From contig SCRT01000002.1 of the NCBI GenBank assembly GCA_004298465.1, positions 62,001 through 126,000 of the forward strand: a DNA stretch of 64,000 nucleotides. The letters run 5' to 3'. The position numbers were made by a program, and so were the translations under genes. This DNA comes from Nevskiaceae bacterium. Lineage in GTDB: Bacteria > Pseudomonadota > Gammaproteobacteria > Nevskiales > Nevskiaceae. Each line of letters opens with the position of its first letter. Position 1 is the first letter of the stretch. This document shows positions 54,119 to 63,571 of this stretch, piece after piece. The notes below the pieces were generated by a model. That model worked only from the letters and a program-made list of their open reading frames with translations. It did no database searches and was not told where the DNA came from.

Positions 54119-56524
54119 CTATCCTTGCGCCGTCGCTGCCGCATCACGCCGATGGGCCGGCATGATGAATGCCGCCAACGCGGGGATCAGCACCAATGCG
54201 CCGACCATGTTCCACAGGAACATGAATGCCAGCAGAATGCCCATGCTGGCCTGGAACTTGATCGGCGAAAACGCCCACGTGCCAACCGCCACTGCGAGCG
54301 TCACGCCGATCAGCGCAACGATCTTGCCGGTCCAGATCAGCCCTTGTCGGTAAGAATCCTGCACGGACTCCCCGCGGCGGTGCGCGACCAGATGCTCGGT
54401 CAGCAGATACAGCGCATAGTCCACCCCGATGCCGACGCCCAACGCTGTCACCGGCAATGTCGCGACCGTCACGCCAATACCCAGTAACACCATCAAGGCT
54501 TCGCAAAGAATGCTCGTCAAGCCCAGCGGAATAACCGCAAGCAGGACAGCGCGCCAACTCCGAAAGGTGATGAAGCACAGGGCAATGACGGCGAGGTAGA
54601 CATACAACAACATGGTGCGGTTGGCATTCGCCACGGCAATGTTCGTTGCCGCGCTGATGCCGGCGTTGCCCGCCGCCAGCAGGAACTTACGGTCGGGTTC
54701 GTCATGCTCGGCGGCAAACTTTTCAACTACGTCGACCACGCTCGTCAGCGTCGCTGCCTTGTGGTCGGTCAGGTAGACGATGATGGGCGTCACCGATCGC
54801 GCGTCGTTCAGCAGCGCAGCATCGGCCTGGTAGACGTAGTTGATTGCGTCCTGCACGACGAATGGACTGCGGTTGATCGTCTCCCACTTCAGCGAACCCT
54901 CGAAGTTCGCCGGCGTGAGCTCCCGCCCCAGGCTCGCCGCCGATACCGTGGTCTGAACACCAGGCAGGTCGCGCAGCTGTTCTTCCAGCCGGTCCATCTC
55001 GATCAGCGTCTTGAAATTGACGATACCCTGGTCCGGGGTCGCCACGATGACCGCAAGCTGATCGCTGGACAACGCGTAGTGTTTAGTGATGTAGCGGTTG
55101 TCCTGGTTGTAGCGGGAATTCGGCCACAGCTCGGGTGCCCCCGGGTCAAGATCGCCGATCTGCTGGTGGGACGCGATGACCCCACCTCCCGCGGCCAGCA
55201 CGACAGCCCCCGCGATGACCCACACGGCCCGCCGCTTGATCGTCAGGCGCGTCAGCCACTCGACGACCGGATGATAGCCTTTCATTCGCGCCAGGCTCAT
55301 GGCCGCAGCACGCTTGCTGACCCCGGTATAGGACAAGAAGATCGGGATCAGGATCAAGTTCGTAAAGATCAACACGGCAACGCCAATCGCAGCGGCGGCG
55401 GCCAGTTCACGGATGGCCGGAATGTCGATCACCGACAGCACGATGAACCCCACGGCATCCGCGAGCAACGCGGTGCACCCGCACAGGAACAGCCGCCGGA
55501 AGGTGTAGCGTGCAGCCACATATTTGTGCGCGCCGCGTCCCGTGTCCTGCTGGATCCCGTTCATCTTCTGGGAACCGTGCGACACGCCGATGGCAAATAT
55601 GAGGAACGGTACGAGGATGGAATAAGGACCGAGCGTAAAGCCCAGCAAATCCATCAAGCCCAGTTCCCAGACCACCGCGACCAAAGTGCATCCAATGACG
55701 ACGGCAGTACTGCGCCAGCAGCGCGTGTACATCCGCAATATGATCGTGATGATGAGCGCCGCAATCAGGAAATAACCAAGCACCTGCTTGACGGCATCGA
55801 TCAAGTCCCCCATCAGCTGGGCAAACCCGATGATGTGGACCTTCACGCCATCGGCGTCGAATGCGTGCAGTGCCTCCATCTCCGAGTGAAACTTTGCATA
55901 ATCCAGCGGTGCGCCGGTCTTCGGATCCCTGTCGATGAGCGGAATGTAAAGCAGCGTCGAACGGCGATCATTGGCCACCACCGAGCCCACGATCCCGGCG
56001 CGGTCCACGTTGCGCCGCAATTGAGCAATGCTGGATTCAGGAATAGGGCCCGATGAGCCAATGTCCGGTGGCATGACCGGGCCACCCTTGTACCCTTCGG
56101 GAGTGATTTCCGTCCACCGCAGGGCAGGCAGCCACAACGACCGCATGTACGCCCGATCCACGCTGGGCATCAGATAAATCTTATCGTTGATCTTTTGCAG
56201 GGTACGCAGGTAATCAGATTCGTAGATGTCGCCGTGAGTATTCTCGACAACAACTCGAATAGCGTTGCCAAGGCCGTTCAACTGGCCCGCGTAATGTTGA
56301 TAGTTCTTGATAAATGCCTGGGACTGCGGCATGACTTCCTGATAACTCGCAGTCACACGCAAATGGCTGGCAAAGACGCCCAGCACCACAGTGATGACCA
56401 CGCATGCCGCCACAATCAAGAGGCGATGCGTGAAAACCTGTCGTTCCAACCAACTGCCGCTACGCCGATCGAACTGTTCGAGCGTCTCGATATTGGCGTC
56501 GTGCGGGTCATGTGCATGAGCCAT
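54119..56524 (-). CDS. RND/MMPL-family inner-membrane transporter (copy 2)
   Basis: An 801-residue polytopic protein built as in copy 1. It has a single helix and periplasmic domain, then a six-helix-like bundle (VLGYFLIAALIITIILRMY, YSILVPFLIFAIGVSHGSQKM). The second half repeats this (TALGVGIGVDYALYLLTEHLVAHR, GILLAFMFLWNMVGALVLIPALAAF). It is clearly related to the product of 5489-8053 throughout. Here the partner YCF48 gene and DUF1329/DUF1302 genes precede it. Transport of hydrophobic substrates across the envelope is inferred. Confidence 0.9.
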   Translation of the reverse strand: MAHAHDPHDANIETLEQFDRRSGSWLERQVFTHRLLIVAACVVITVVLGVFASHLRVTASYQEVMPQSQAFIKNYQHYAGQLNGLGNAIRVVVENTHGDIYESDYLRTLQKINDKIYLMPSVDRAYMRSLWLPALRWTEITPEGYKGGPVMPPDIGSSGPIPESSIAQLRRNVDRAGIVGSVVANDRRSTLLYIPLIDRDPKTGAPLDYAKFHSEMEALHAFDADGVKVHIIGFAQLMGDLIDAVKQVLGYFLIAALIITIILRMYTRCWRSTAVVIGCTLVAVVWELGLMDLLGFTLGPYSILVPFLIFAIGVSHGSQKMNGIQQDTGRGAHKYVAARYTFRRLFLCGCTALLADAVGFIVLSVIDIPAIRELAAAAAIGVAVLIFTNLILIPIFLSYTGVSKRAAAMSLARMKGYHPVVEWLTRLTIKRRAVWVIAGAVVLAAGGGVIASHQQIGDLDPGAPELWPNSRYNQDNRYITKHYALSSDQLAVIVATPDQGIVNFKTLIEMDRLEEQLRDLPGVQTTVSAASLGRELTPANFEGSLKWETINRSPFVVQDAINYVYQADAALLNDARSVTPIIVYLTDHKAATLTSVVDVVEKFAAEHDEPDRKFLLAAGNAGISAATNIAVANANRTMLLYVYLAVIALCFITFRSWRAVLLAVIPLGLTSILCEALMVLLGIGVTVATLPVTALGVGIGVDYALYLLTEHLVAHRRGESVQDSYRQGLIWTGKIVALIGVTLAVAVGTWAFSPIKFQASMGILLAFMFLWNMVGALVLIPALAAFIMPAHRRDAAATAQG

Positions 56525-56537
56525 GCCGACTACTCCT

Positions 56538-57671
56538 TCAGTGTGCCGCGCCTGCAGCGCGCGTCGGATCCAGCATATGCAGCTGAACCCCGTGGAACCC
56601 GGTTGTCAGATAGCGACCTTGGCCGATCGGGCAAACTCCGGTGTATTGGCCATCGGTCCACTTTGGTTCGACGGAGAATTCACTGCCATCGGCATTGCCG
56701 ATCAACGCGTCTCCCCTGACTGTCACAAGCACAAATCGATGTGCCGCCGTGTCATAGGTCCCCGCACTGATCGCCGCCGTTGTCGGCACCTGCACCTTCT
56801 CCCAGCTATCGCCGGCGTCAGTGCTGCGATAAACGGTTCCCTCGAGCCCAAAAGCCAGAACCACGGAATTCGAGCCCGTAATGCCGAAAAAGCTACCGTT
56901 GTATCTCGTCTGCAGCGGTTCGAAATCGCCGCTGGCCGGGTCGAGGCGAAACACCACGCCGCGCTCGGCAGCGATGAAGACCCGACCGGCAATACCTCGC
57001 ACCGCATTGAGATTCAGCGCCGTCTTGCTGTGTACGCGCTCGAAGCCCGGCACCCAGGTCTTGCCGCCATCCGTCGTCAGCGCCAGGGTGCCGAAGGACC
57101 CCACGGCATACCCGGTTGAGGCATCCTTGAACCACACATCGAGAAACGGCAGATTCGGGCCATCGCCGAAATTCAGTGTGACGTCCTTCAGTGCCGCCGC
57201 ATTGTCGGCAGCCGCACCTGAAGCCGGATGCCCTTCTTGCCCCTCGGATGAGGCTTCGTTGTCTATCCGCGATTGATAGAACCGTTTGAATTGATCGAGC
57301 GCGATCCGGCCATCGAGCTGCTTCACCCACGTCTTGCCGGCATCCGTGGTGTGCAGGATCACACCGCTGTGTCCCGTTGCCCAGCCTTCCATTGGTGACA
57401 CGAAATACACGGACACAAGATCTTCCTGGACCGGAACTTCGCTCTGGGTCCACGATTTTCCTGCGTCGTCGGAATACATGGCCACCCCTCGGAGTCCGAC
57501 AGCGATGAGCCGGTCTCCAGCCCGCGCCGCGGCAAGCATGGGCCGCGTCGCCACGTGGCTCCTGGCAAATGCCGGATGATCGAGCGGATCGACAAAGCCG
57601 GCGGCCTGCACCGAACCCAACGCGCCGCATGCGATCAAGCCGCAGACTATCGCCACCATACGCCAGCGCAT
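56538..57671 (-). CDS. YCF48/BNR-repeat beta-propeller protein (copy 2)
   Basis: A 377-residue exported protein. A signal peptide (MRWRMVAIVCGLIACGALGSVQA) is followed by Asp-box repeats DAGKSWTQ, DAGKTWVK, DGGKTWVP and DAGDSWEK. It starts MRWRM at 57671; an ATG at 57659 is possible. It precedes the RND gene by 13 nt. Unlike copy 1 it carries a cleavable-looking signal rather than a retained anchor. Confidence 0.87.
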   Translation of the reverse strand: MRWRMVAIVCGLIACGALGSVQAAGFVDPLDHPAFARSHVATRPMLAAARAGDRLIAVGLRGVAMYSDDAGKSWTQSEVPVQEDLVSVYFVSPMEGWATGHSGVILHTTDAGKTWVKQLDGRIALDQFKRFYQSRIDNEASSEGQEGHPASGAAADNAAALKDVTLNFGDGPNLPFLDVWFKDASTGYAVGSFGTLALTTDGGKTWVPGFERVHSKTALNLNAVRGIAGRVFIAAERGVVFRLDPASGDFEPLQTRYNGSFFGITGSNSVVLAFGLEGTVYRSTDAGDSWEKVQVPTTAAISAGTYDTAAHRFVLVTVRGDALIGNADGSEFSVEPKWTDGQYTGVCPIGQGRYLTTGFHGVQLHMLDPTRAAGAAH

Positions 57672-57716
57672 GGACAATCCGAATGAGGTGGAATTCACGG
57701 AATTTACCTTGGATGT

Positions 57717-57744
57717 ACCGGCGGGCCGTTGCCGGCCCGCCGGT
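57717..57744 (-). promoter_or_regulatory. 12-bp hairpin between DUF1329 and YCF48 genes
   Basis: ACCGGCGGGCCG-TTGC-CGGCCCGCCGGT is a perfect 12-bp stem just after the DUF1329 stop. Neither strand has a U-tract, so it is more likely an mRNA-stabilising or processing hairpin that lowers expression of downstream genes than a full terminator. Confidence 0.55.
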
Positions 57745-57753
57745 CGTGTCCGG

Positions 57754-59175
57754 TTACCGGACGTTTGCAGCACCCATTTCGTCGGGCGTCAGGTTGAGAT
57801 GCAAGCCCTTCGGCGACGTATACGACTTGACATAGTTGCCGGGCTGGTTGCGATCGGTATTGATCACGACATAATTGCCATCGTGGAAGTTGTAGGTCAC
57901 GAACGTATCCATGTTCATGCCTCCGACATCGTAGGCTGGGAATACCAGATTCTGGGTTTCACGCCACGGTTTGCCGGACTGGTCGTAGGTCTCGGCGAGG
58001 ATGATGGCCCAGCTATCCTCGTCCACGAAGAACACGCGCTTGCTGTACGCATGACGAGCGTCGGCCTTGAGGGTCGCCACAACTTTCCAGACGCGATGCT
58101 TTTCCCAGCGCATGGCGGAAGGATCCACGTGTTTCGGCCCCAGCGTCTGCTTGGCCGATTCCGTGTTCGTGATCTTGAAGTTGTTGTACGGGATCAACAG
58201 TTCCTGCTTGCCTTCAAGCTTGAAGTCGAAGCGATCCATACGTCCAACGAAACCCCACGGCTCGTCCCAGAACAGGATCCCGTCATAGGCGGCCATCGGC
58301 ACGTCATAGGAAAAATCCGGAGCACGGCGGACCCGGCGCTGGCCCGGCGTGTAGAACCAGATCGGCGGAGTCGCCGCGGCGTCCGGCAGGTAGTAGTTCA
58401 GGAAATCGACCCCGGCAGACGTCGGCGGCGAAGTCAGCAGGGTATTGAATCCGTAGACGGCGTCATATACCTGTTTGCGAAAATCATCGCCCGGTGAAGA
58501 CCACGGATGCATGTAGTAGGCCAGGAAGCTTGGCAGCGCATTCACATTGCCAGTGGAATCGACCATGTAGGAGTTGCAATTCATCAGGGAGATGGCCGGC
58601 GCATAACGGAACATGTTGTTCCACATGACCTGGTAACCATTGCCCTTGTCCGGGATCGGGAACGGGACGCCCTGGAACGGGAGCCCACCCGGCGCCGTTC
58701 CGATGACCTTGTCGCCTTCGACCTTCCCCGCCAGCTCCGCTGTCGTAGCATTCTTGACAGTATTGTCAATGAACCAGGGAGCATAGCTCATCGAGCGATG
58801 CGATGGATAGACCTGTATCGCGTAGTCCGGGAACTGCCCGAAAAGGCTCAAGGTACCCGGCGACAGAAGTGCCTTGTACTTGTCCAGATTGTCATGCGTA
58901 ATGACATATGCCGGCTTTTCACCAGCATAAGGATCAAGGTAATGTTGGGCGTGCGGCTTGAACCCGGCAGGCGCCTTCGTCAGCCCCCCCGTATAAGCCG
59001 GGATGGAACCGTCCGCATTGGCCTTTGGATCAGCACCGAATTTCGTCAGCGTCGTACCAAGCGCAGCAGCTTGGGCATCCGACACCTTAGCCATTGCCGA
59101 TGGCGTAAATGAGCACGCAATGGCAGCGCTCAATGCGCACAATCCCAGGGAAACGAATCTACTTTTGATTTTCAT
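57754..59175 (-). CDS. DUF1329 periplasmic protein
   Basis: A 473-residue protein with a signal peptide (MKIKSRFVSLGLCALSAAIACSFTPSAMA). KVSDAQAAALGTTLTKFGADPKANADGSIPAYTGGL is the DUF1329 N-terminus, and FDFKLEGKQELLIPYNNFKI and GPKHVDPSAMRWEKHRVWKV follow. The fold is thought to be LolB-like, binding lipophilic molecules. It almost always neighbours DUF1302, as here. Role in steroid or lipid handling is inferred. Confidence 0.88.
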   Translation of the reverse strand: MKIKSRFVSLGLCALSAAIACSFTPSAMAKVSDAQAAALGTTLTKFGADPKANADGSIPAYTGGLTKAPAGFKPHAQHYLDPYAGEKPAYVITHDNLDKYKALLSPGTLSLFGQFPDYAIQVYPSHRSMSYAPWFIDNTVKNATTAELAGKVEGDKVIGTAPGGLPFQGVPFPIPDKGNGYQVMWNNMFRYAPAISLMNCNSYMVDSTGNVNALPSFLAYYMHPWSSPGDDFRKQVYDAVYGFNTLLTSPPTSAGVDFLNYYLPDAAATPPIWFYTPGQRRVRRAPDFSYDVPMAAYDGILFWDEPWGFVGRMDRFDFKLEGKQELLIPYNNFKITNTESAKQTLGPKHVDPSAMRWEKHRVWKVVATLKADARHAYSKRVFFVDEDSWAIILAETYDQSGKPWRETQNLVFPAYDVGGMNMDTFVTYNFHDGNYVVINTDRNQPGNYVKSYTSPKGLHLNLTPDEMGAANVR

Positions 59176-59208
59176 GATTTCTGATTCCTCAAATTAACAT
59201 CAATCAAC

Positions 59209-60858
59209 TCAGAACGAGGTCTTGAACACGATGGCAAGCCAGCCTTTGTCGTTCAGAGCCAGTGCGCCATTACCCCCCGTACCGGCGTAGCCTCCAATCG
59301 GGCCCGGCACCCTCTCCCCATGGTGGTAGTAATAACCGTTATAGGCAATCATCAGCGAACTGTTCGAGTTGTATGTTGCCCGCAGTCCGAGCGAATACAA
59401 TTTCGCTCCTTGAGCATAGAAGGCACCGGCAACATATGCAGGATTGCCATTCAGGCCGATCGTTAGGGACATCGGCATGTCCAGGTTCACGTTGGGGAAT
59501 ACCTGCAGCCAAGTTGGATCGAACAGAAATGCCGCGGCAAGCGCGTTCCGTGTGGCACATCCATCCCATTTATTGCCAGTCGGGCATCCGGCATAACCGA
59601 TCCCGTTGTACATATCCGCATTGCCCGAAACCCGCAGCAAATGCGTGTATGTCGCTTCAACGATCAGAGCGCCGGTATCCCAGAATGGGGTCTTCGGCAA
59701 GGTAACCAAACCATTCACAAGGACATTGTACAGATCGCCCGAAGCACCCCTGAAATCAGGTGACGGTCCAAGTGCTGTAGTCAATGCCGTATTCTGTCGA
59801 TAAGAAGTTTCCGCGCCAAGACTCAAAAGGCCTATCGTCCGTTCATAGCTTAAGCCCATCAGTTTCGTTCTTTGTGCATAGTTCATCGTCAACGCCGCCG
59901 GCAAGCCCGGCGCCGGCGTTATGACAGTCCACGGATGCGGATCGTTGAACTGACGATAGTAGAAACCAATCGGGCCGTTTGCCCAGTCCGGCGACCATAT
60001 TGCACGCAACCCGTAATCAGGTGACTGGGGGCGGTTGTCAATCCCGACCGGCAGCCCTAGCGCACCACCTTGGTTCGGCCCCTTGTACAGGATATCGAAC
60101 GGACCAAGATACGTACCACCTTCCGGGTAGCGGTTGCTTCGATTCTCAAGAAAATACTGTGCAGTCAAGGATAGTTCTGGCAGCACGTTGAGTGTCATCA
60201 TGACCTGCCCACGTGGCAGGTAAAGCTCCTGCAATTCCGAGCCCGGCTGCGCGAAGGCCTTGTAATAATCGACTGAATTCTGGCCATACGCGATATTGGA
60301 GAACCCGAAGAAAAATGAATTTCCCCAGTATTGCGTGAAACGTCCGGCCTTCAGGTAATACGGCATGTCGGCAACACGGCCGTTGTAAAACGCAAACGCG
60401 TCCAGCCACTCCGCTCCCTGAACAGTATATTTGTACGTCGTCGATGAATAGCGGTTGTTCTGATAAGTTGAAAACGAAGCAGGAAACGCCGGATTCGTCT
60501 TTACGCTGGCATCGTATGCAAAATCTTTCCAGCCAGATCCGGAAATTCGTATACCGGCATGATGCTTGTATACTGCGGTGAACGCCAGGATCGCATTCGA
60601 TCGATTCGTGACAATGTCACCTTGATCGAATTTGTAATCACCCTCGGCAAAAAATGGATTGTTGCCGACCCCGGGGATACGATTCTGAAGACGGAACCCC
60701 AGCGTATGCTGGAATGTCGTATCCAGATTGACGACCCAGTCGGGGTTCGACTTAAACAGCTTCATGGCATGTGCTGGCGTTGCCATGACGCAAGCAGCGG
60801 CGGCAATCGCCACCCCAACCTTGATCATCGGCAACTTGTTTCGATCGAATCTATTCAT
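59209..60858 (-). CDS. DUF1302 outer-membrane-barrel-like protein
   Basis: A 549-residue protein with a signal peptide (IKVGVAIAAAACVMATPAHA). Alternating aromatic beta-strand pattern runs throughout and ends in a C-terminal Phe (WLAIVFKTSF), typical of an outer membrane barrel. GAGGGAG lies before ATG60858. DUF1302 proteins are found with DUF1329 and RND genes in many hydrocarbon- and steroid-using proteobacteria. It is the first gene of the seven-gene operon and probably its outer membrane channel. Confidence 0.87.
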   Translation of the reverse strand: MNRFDRNKLPMIKVGVAIAAAACVMATPAHAMKLFKSNPDWVVNLDTTFQHTLGFRLQNRIPGVGNNPFFAEGDYKFDQGDIVTNRSNAILAFTAVYKHHAGIRISGSGWKDFAYDASVKTNPAFPASFSTYQNNRYSSTTYKYTVQGAEWLDAFAFYNGRVADMPYYLKAGRFTQYWGNSFFFGFSNIAYGQNSVDYYKAFAQPGSELQELYLPRGQVMMTLNVLPELSLTAQYFLENRSNRYPEGGTYLGPFDILYKGPNQGGALGLPVGIDNRPQSPDYGLRAIWSPDWANGPIGFYYRQFNDPHPWTVITPAPGLPAALTMNYAQRTKLMGLSYERTIGLLSLGAETSYRQNTALTTALGPSPDFRGASGDLYNVLVNGLVTLPKTPFWDTGALIVEATYTHLLRVSGNADMYNGIGYAGCPTGNKWDGCATRNALAAAFLFDPTWLQVFPNVNLDMPMSLTIGLNGNPAYVAGAFYAQGAKLYSLGLRATYNSNSSLMIAYNGYYYHHGERVPGPIGGYAGTGGNGALALNDKGWLAIVFKTSF

Positions 60859-60907
60859 ATGATGTCTCCCTCATCCACGATTGAAACTTCACTCACCCGT
60901 CCGCATC

Positions 60908-60924
60908 AGGACAAAACCTGTCCT
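60908..60924. promoter_or_regulatory. Inverted repeat upstream of the DUF1302 operon
   Basis: AGGACA-AAACC-TGTCCT is a perfect 6-bp inverted repeat, 50 nt upstream of the DUF1302 start. A second one, CGTCGG-ATG-CCGACG, lies at 60938-60952. Either could be an operator; no promoter boxes are called. Confidence 0.35.
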
Positions 60925-61017
60925 TCAACGTTCGACTCGTCGGATGCCGACGTACCGTCCGCATCCTTTCCTGCAGTACCTTGCACCAACAAGGCCACTT
61001 CCGGCGATTGACACACG

Positions 61018-61710
61018 TCAATCACCTTCCAGATCCGCACGATCAATGTTCTTTTCATCCAGATAAGCCCTAAAGCCGATCTTGAAATCAGCAATCACGG
61101 CCCTCGAACTGTCCCGCTCTGCAATCGTGTTGAACCAGCCCCGCAAGCCGTTGATCTTGTCAATGATCGACCAGCGATAGACCGCACGCGTCAAGCGATC
61201 AACCAGGTTCAGACAGTAGAAGCTAAAGATATCGGCATTCGTGATGGACTTACCCACCAGGTATGGCCTGAATTCAGCAAGCCCTGCCAACGCCCGCCCA
61301 CCACGATCGATTGTCAGCTGTGCGGTATTGACGACAGCGGCGCTATTCGTCGCCCCCATGAATACGCCCGGATACAAACTCCGCGCAGGCGCTTCGATGT
61401 AACACTGCACGACGTTCATGATCTGGCGGGTACGAGCACGCTGAAATGCATCGCGTGGATACAACGCCGGGACCGGTATCGTGTCTTCCAGATATTCGAG
61501 AATCGCAACGGTTTCCGCGATATAACCGGAAGGCGTTTCCAGAACCGGGATCTTCCCCATCGGGTTCATTGCAAGAAACTCTGCCGATCCGCTGGCGCGC
61601 GTACCAACCAGCTCGAAATCGACCTTCTTCTCGATCAATGCCGCATGAACCGCATCGAAGTAATTGCTGACCGCATGACCATGCAGCCGCAAGGGGCTTG
61701 TGTCTGTCAT
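61018..61710 (-). CDS. Glutathione S-transferase family protein
   Basis: A 230-residue protein. The N-terminal thioredoxin-like domain has LRLHGHAVSNYFDAVHAAL and NPMGKIPVLETPSGYIAETVAILEYLED (cis-Pro and Glu/Thr of the glutathione site). The C-terminal helical domain follows. The catalytic Ser/Tyr cannot be assigned with certainty. Its start overlaps the stop of the FAD-linked oxidase (ATGA), so the two act together or are co-regulated. Confidence 0.87.
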   Translation of the reverse strand: MTDTSPLRLHGHAVSNYFDAVHAALIEKKVDFELVGTRASGSAEFLAMNPMGKIPVLETPSGYIAETVAILEYLEDTIPVPALYPRDAFQRARTRQIMNVVQCYIEAPARSLYPGVFMGATNSAAVVNTAQLTIDRGGRALAGLAEFRPYLVGKSITNADIFSFYCLNLVDRLTRAVYRWSIIDKINGLRGWFNTIAERDSSRAVIADFKIGFRAYLDEKNIDRADLEGD

Positions 61711-63158
61711 GTCGCAGCCCCCGCATCCATGTCGAAGATCTTGCCGGGGTTCAATATCCCTTGCGGATCAAGAGTCTGCTTCAGCTGCCGCATGAGCCGC
61801 AGTTCTTCCGCATTGCGCGTGACAGAAAGCCAGGGTTTCTTTTCCAGGCCTATGCCATGCTCTGCAGAAATCGACCCCCCGATTCCGGCGAGCGGCTCGT
61901 AGATGCACGCCTCTACCCGAGTGCGGTCATCCGCCCCCCCCGCTCCGACAGCGATGTGCAGATTGCCATCGCCCACATGCCCAAGGAAAGCGATCGACCC
62001 TTCTGGCCATGCGGACTTCACCCGCTGGCGCACAACATCCATGTAGCCGGCCATGTCGCCAACCGGCAGTGAAATGTCGAAAGCGTAGAACGGCGAGAAG
62101 TCCCGAACGATATGCTGGAGGTCCTCGCGAATGATCCAGATCGCTTCGCGCTCGCGGTCGGACTTCGCCACCACCACGTCATCGGCGATGCCGATTTCAA
62201 CGGCCGACATCAGCGCCTGTTCAAAAGCCGCGGTGTCCCGGTCCTGATCGCAGCCCAGGGATTCGACGATGACATAAAGCGGCCGGTCCGTCGGCAGCGG
62301 CGGCGCGTGGCGGCCGGAGGTGGTGTTCACGCGGTAGAACGCGTTGTCCATGAGCTCAAAAGCGCTCAAGCTCCCACCGAGCGAAGCGTCCATGTGCCGG
62401 AGAAGCCGCGCCACCTGTTCAAACCGTGTGGCACATACGAGAGCAGTGTTGCTGCTCGTGGCCTTCTCGCGCAGCCGCACCACCAGCCGCGTGATGACGC
62501 CCAATGAACCTTCGGAGCCGATGAACAACTGCTTCAGGTCATAGCCGGTGTTGTTCTTGATCATGTGGTTGAGCGAGGAAATCACGCGCCCATCCGCAAG
62601 TACCGCCTCCAACCCCAGAATCTGTTCACGCATCATTCCGTAACGAATGACCCGTTCCCCGCCCGCATTCGTGGACGCATTGCCGCCCAGTTGACAGGAA
62701 CCGCGACCGCCCAGATTGATGGGGAAGAACAGCCCCTGGCGGGCCGCCTCTTCCTGCAGGGTCTGGAGGATGACCCCGGCTTGTACGGTCGCTGTCCGGT
62801 TAACGGTGTCGATCTCCTCGATCGCCTTCATGCGCTCCAGGGACAACACCACATCTCCGGGCCGGGTCTGGGTGGCGCGCACCCAACCCGACATCCCGCC
62901 CTGCACGACGACGGGCTGGGAAGCAGCGTGACAGATCTCCATCACACGGGAAACTTCCGCAGTCCTGGTCGGTCGAACCAGGACGTCGGCTTCGATGCGC
63001 GACATGAAGACACCCGGGTTGCGCGTACTGACATCGTCGCCCGTCAGAACCCCGTCCGGACCCAGGAGCTCCAGCAGCGCAGCGACCACACGCTGCGATA
63101 CGCCCTTGCGGGGTGCCGCCGTGGCTGCTTCTGTTGGATCACCTTGGGCTGCAAACAT
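61707..63158 (-). CDS. FAD-linked oxidase (GlcD / D-2-hydroxyacid dehydrogenase type)
   Basis: A 483-residue PCMH-type flavoprotein. The FAD domain has VVVQGGMSGW, NLGGRGSCQLGGNASTNAGGERVIRYG and GSEGSLGVITRLVV. The C-terminal FAD-oxidase domain has LGHVGDGNLH (metal-binding His) and GIGLEKKPWL. Members oxidise D-lactate, glycolate or D-2-hydroxyglutarate. The substrate here is not identifiable. It is probably the first gene of an operon with the GST gene. Confidence 0.88.
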   Translation of the reverse strand: MFAAQGDPTEAATAAPRKGVSQRVVAALLELLGPDGVLTGDDVSTRNPGVFMSRIEADVLVRPTRTAEVSRVMEICHAASQPVVVQGGMSGWVRATQTRPGDVVLSLERMKAIEEIDTVNRTATVQAGVILQTLQEEAARQGLFFPINLGGRGSCQLGGNASTNAGGERVIRYGMMREQILGLEAVLADGRVISSLNHMIKNNTGYDLKQLFIGSEGSLGVITRLVVRLREKATSSNTALVCATRFEQVARLLRHMDASLGGSLSAFELMDNAFYRVNTTSGRHAPPLPTDRPLYVIVESLGCDQDRDTAAFEQALMSAVEIGIADDVVVAKSDREREAIWIIREDLQHIVRDFSPFYAFDISLPVGDMAGYMDVVRQRVKSAWPEGSIAFLGHVGDGNLHIAVGAGGADDRTRVEACIYEPLAGIGGSISAEHGIGLEKKPWLSVTRNAEELRLMRQLKQTLDPQGILNPGKIFDMDAGAAT

Positions 63159-63571
63159 TCTTCACCTGCGCTTTCGCGATTCATCGGACTTCAAATCGAA
63201 TATCCGGAATGTGCAGCGCACACGCCATGGCGTCTTGGCCCGGCAAACGAACATTTCGTGCCAAAATCGATTCGTCTGGACACTCACCGACGACGGCCCT
63301 CGATACCAGGTGTTCCCGGCAGCCACACGATTCAAGCCGGCGGTGGGCAAATGGCACACCGCAATCAACTGCTGATACGGCAATCCCCTGCAGGACGTGC
63401 GACTGGATTGAAGGGCCATCACACGCCCCCGCACCGCGGCGGACCCAGTCGGGACGATGCCCTACTTCGATCGGAACCCTGCAGGACATGCCAAGTCGGA
63501 AGCTCTCCCGACTGCCGCAGACGATCAGCGCCGGGTGCTGCCCCGGCATCGCGAAGCGCCGGAAGGTTAGC
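63159..63571. other. Spacer between the SDR and the FAD-linked oxidase gene
   Basis: This 413-nt stretch carries only poor frames with no family match. A weak hairpin (AGTCGG...CCGACT, 63494-63513) is the only structure seen. It probably holds the SDR transcript end and the oxidase promoter, but neither is clear. Confidence 0.5.
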
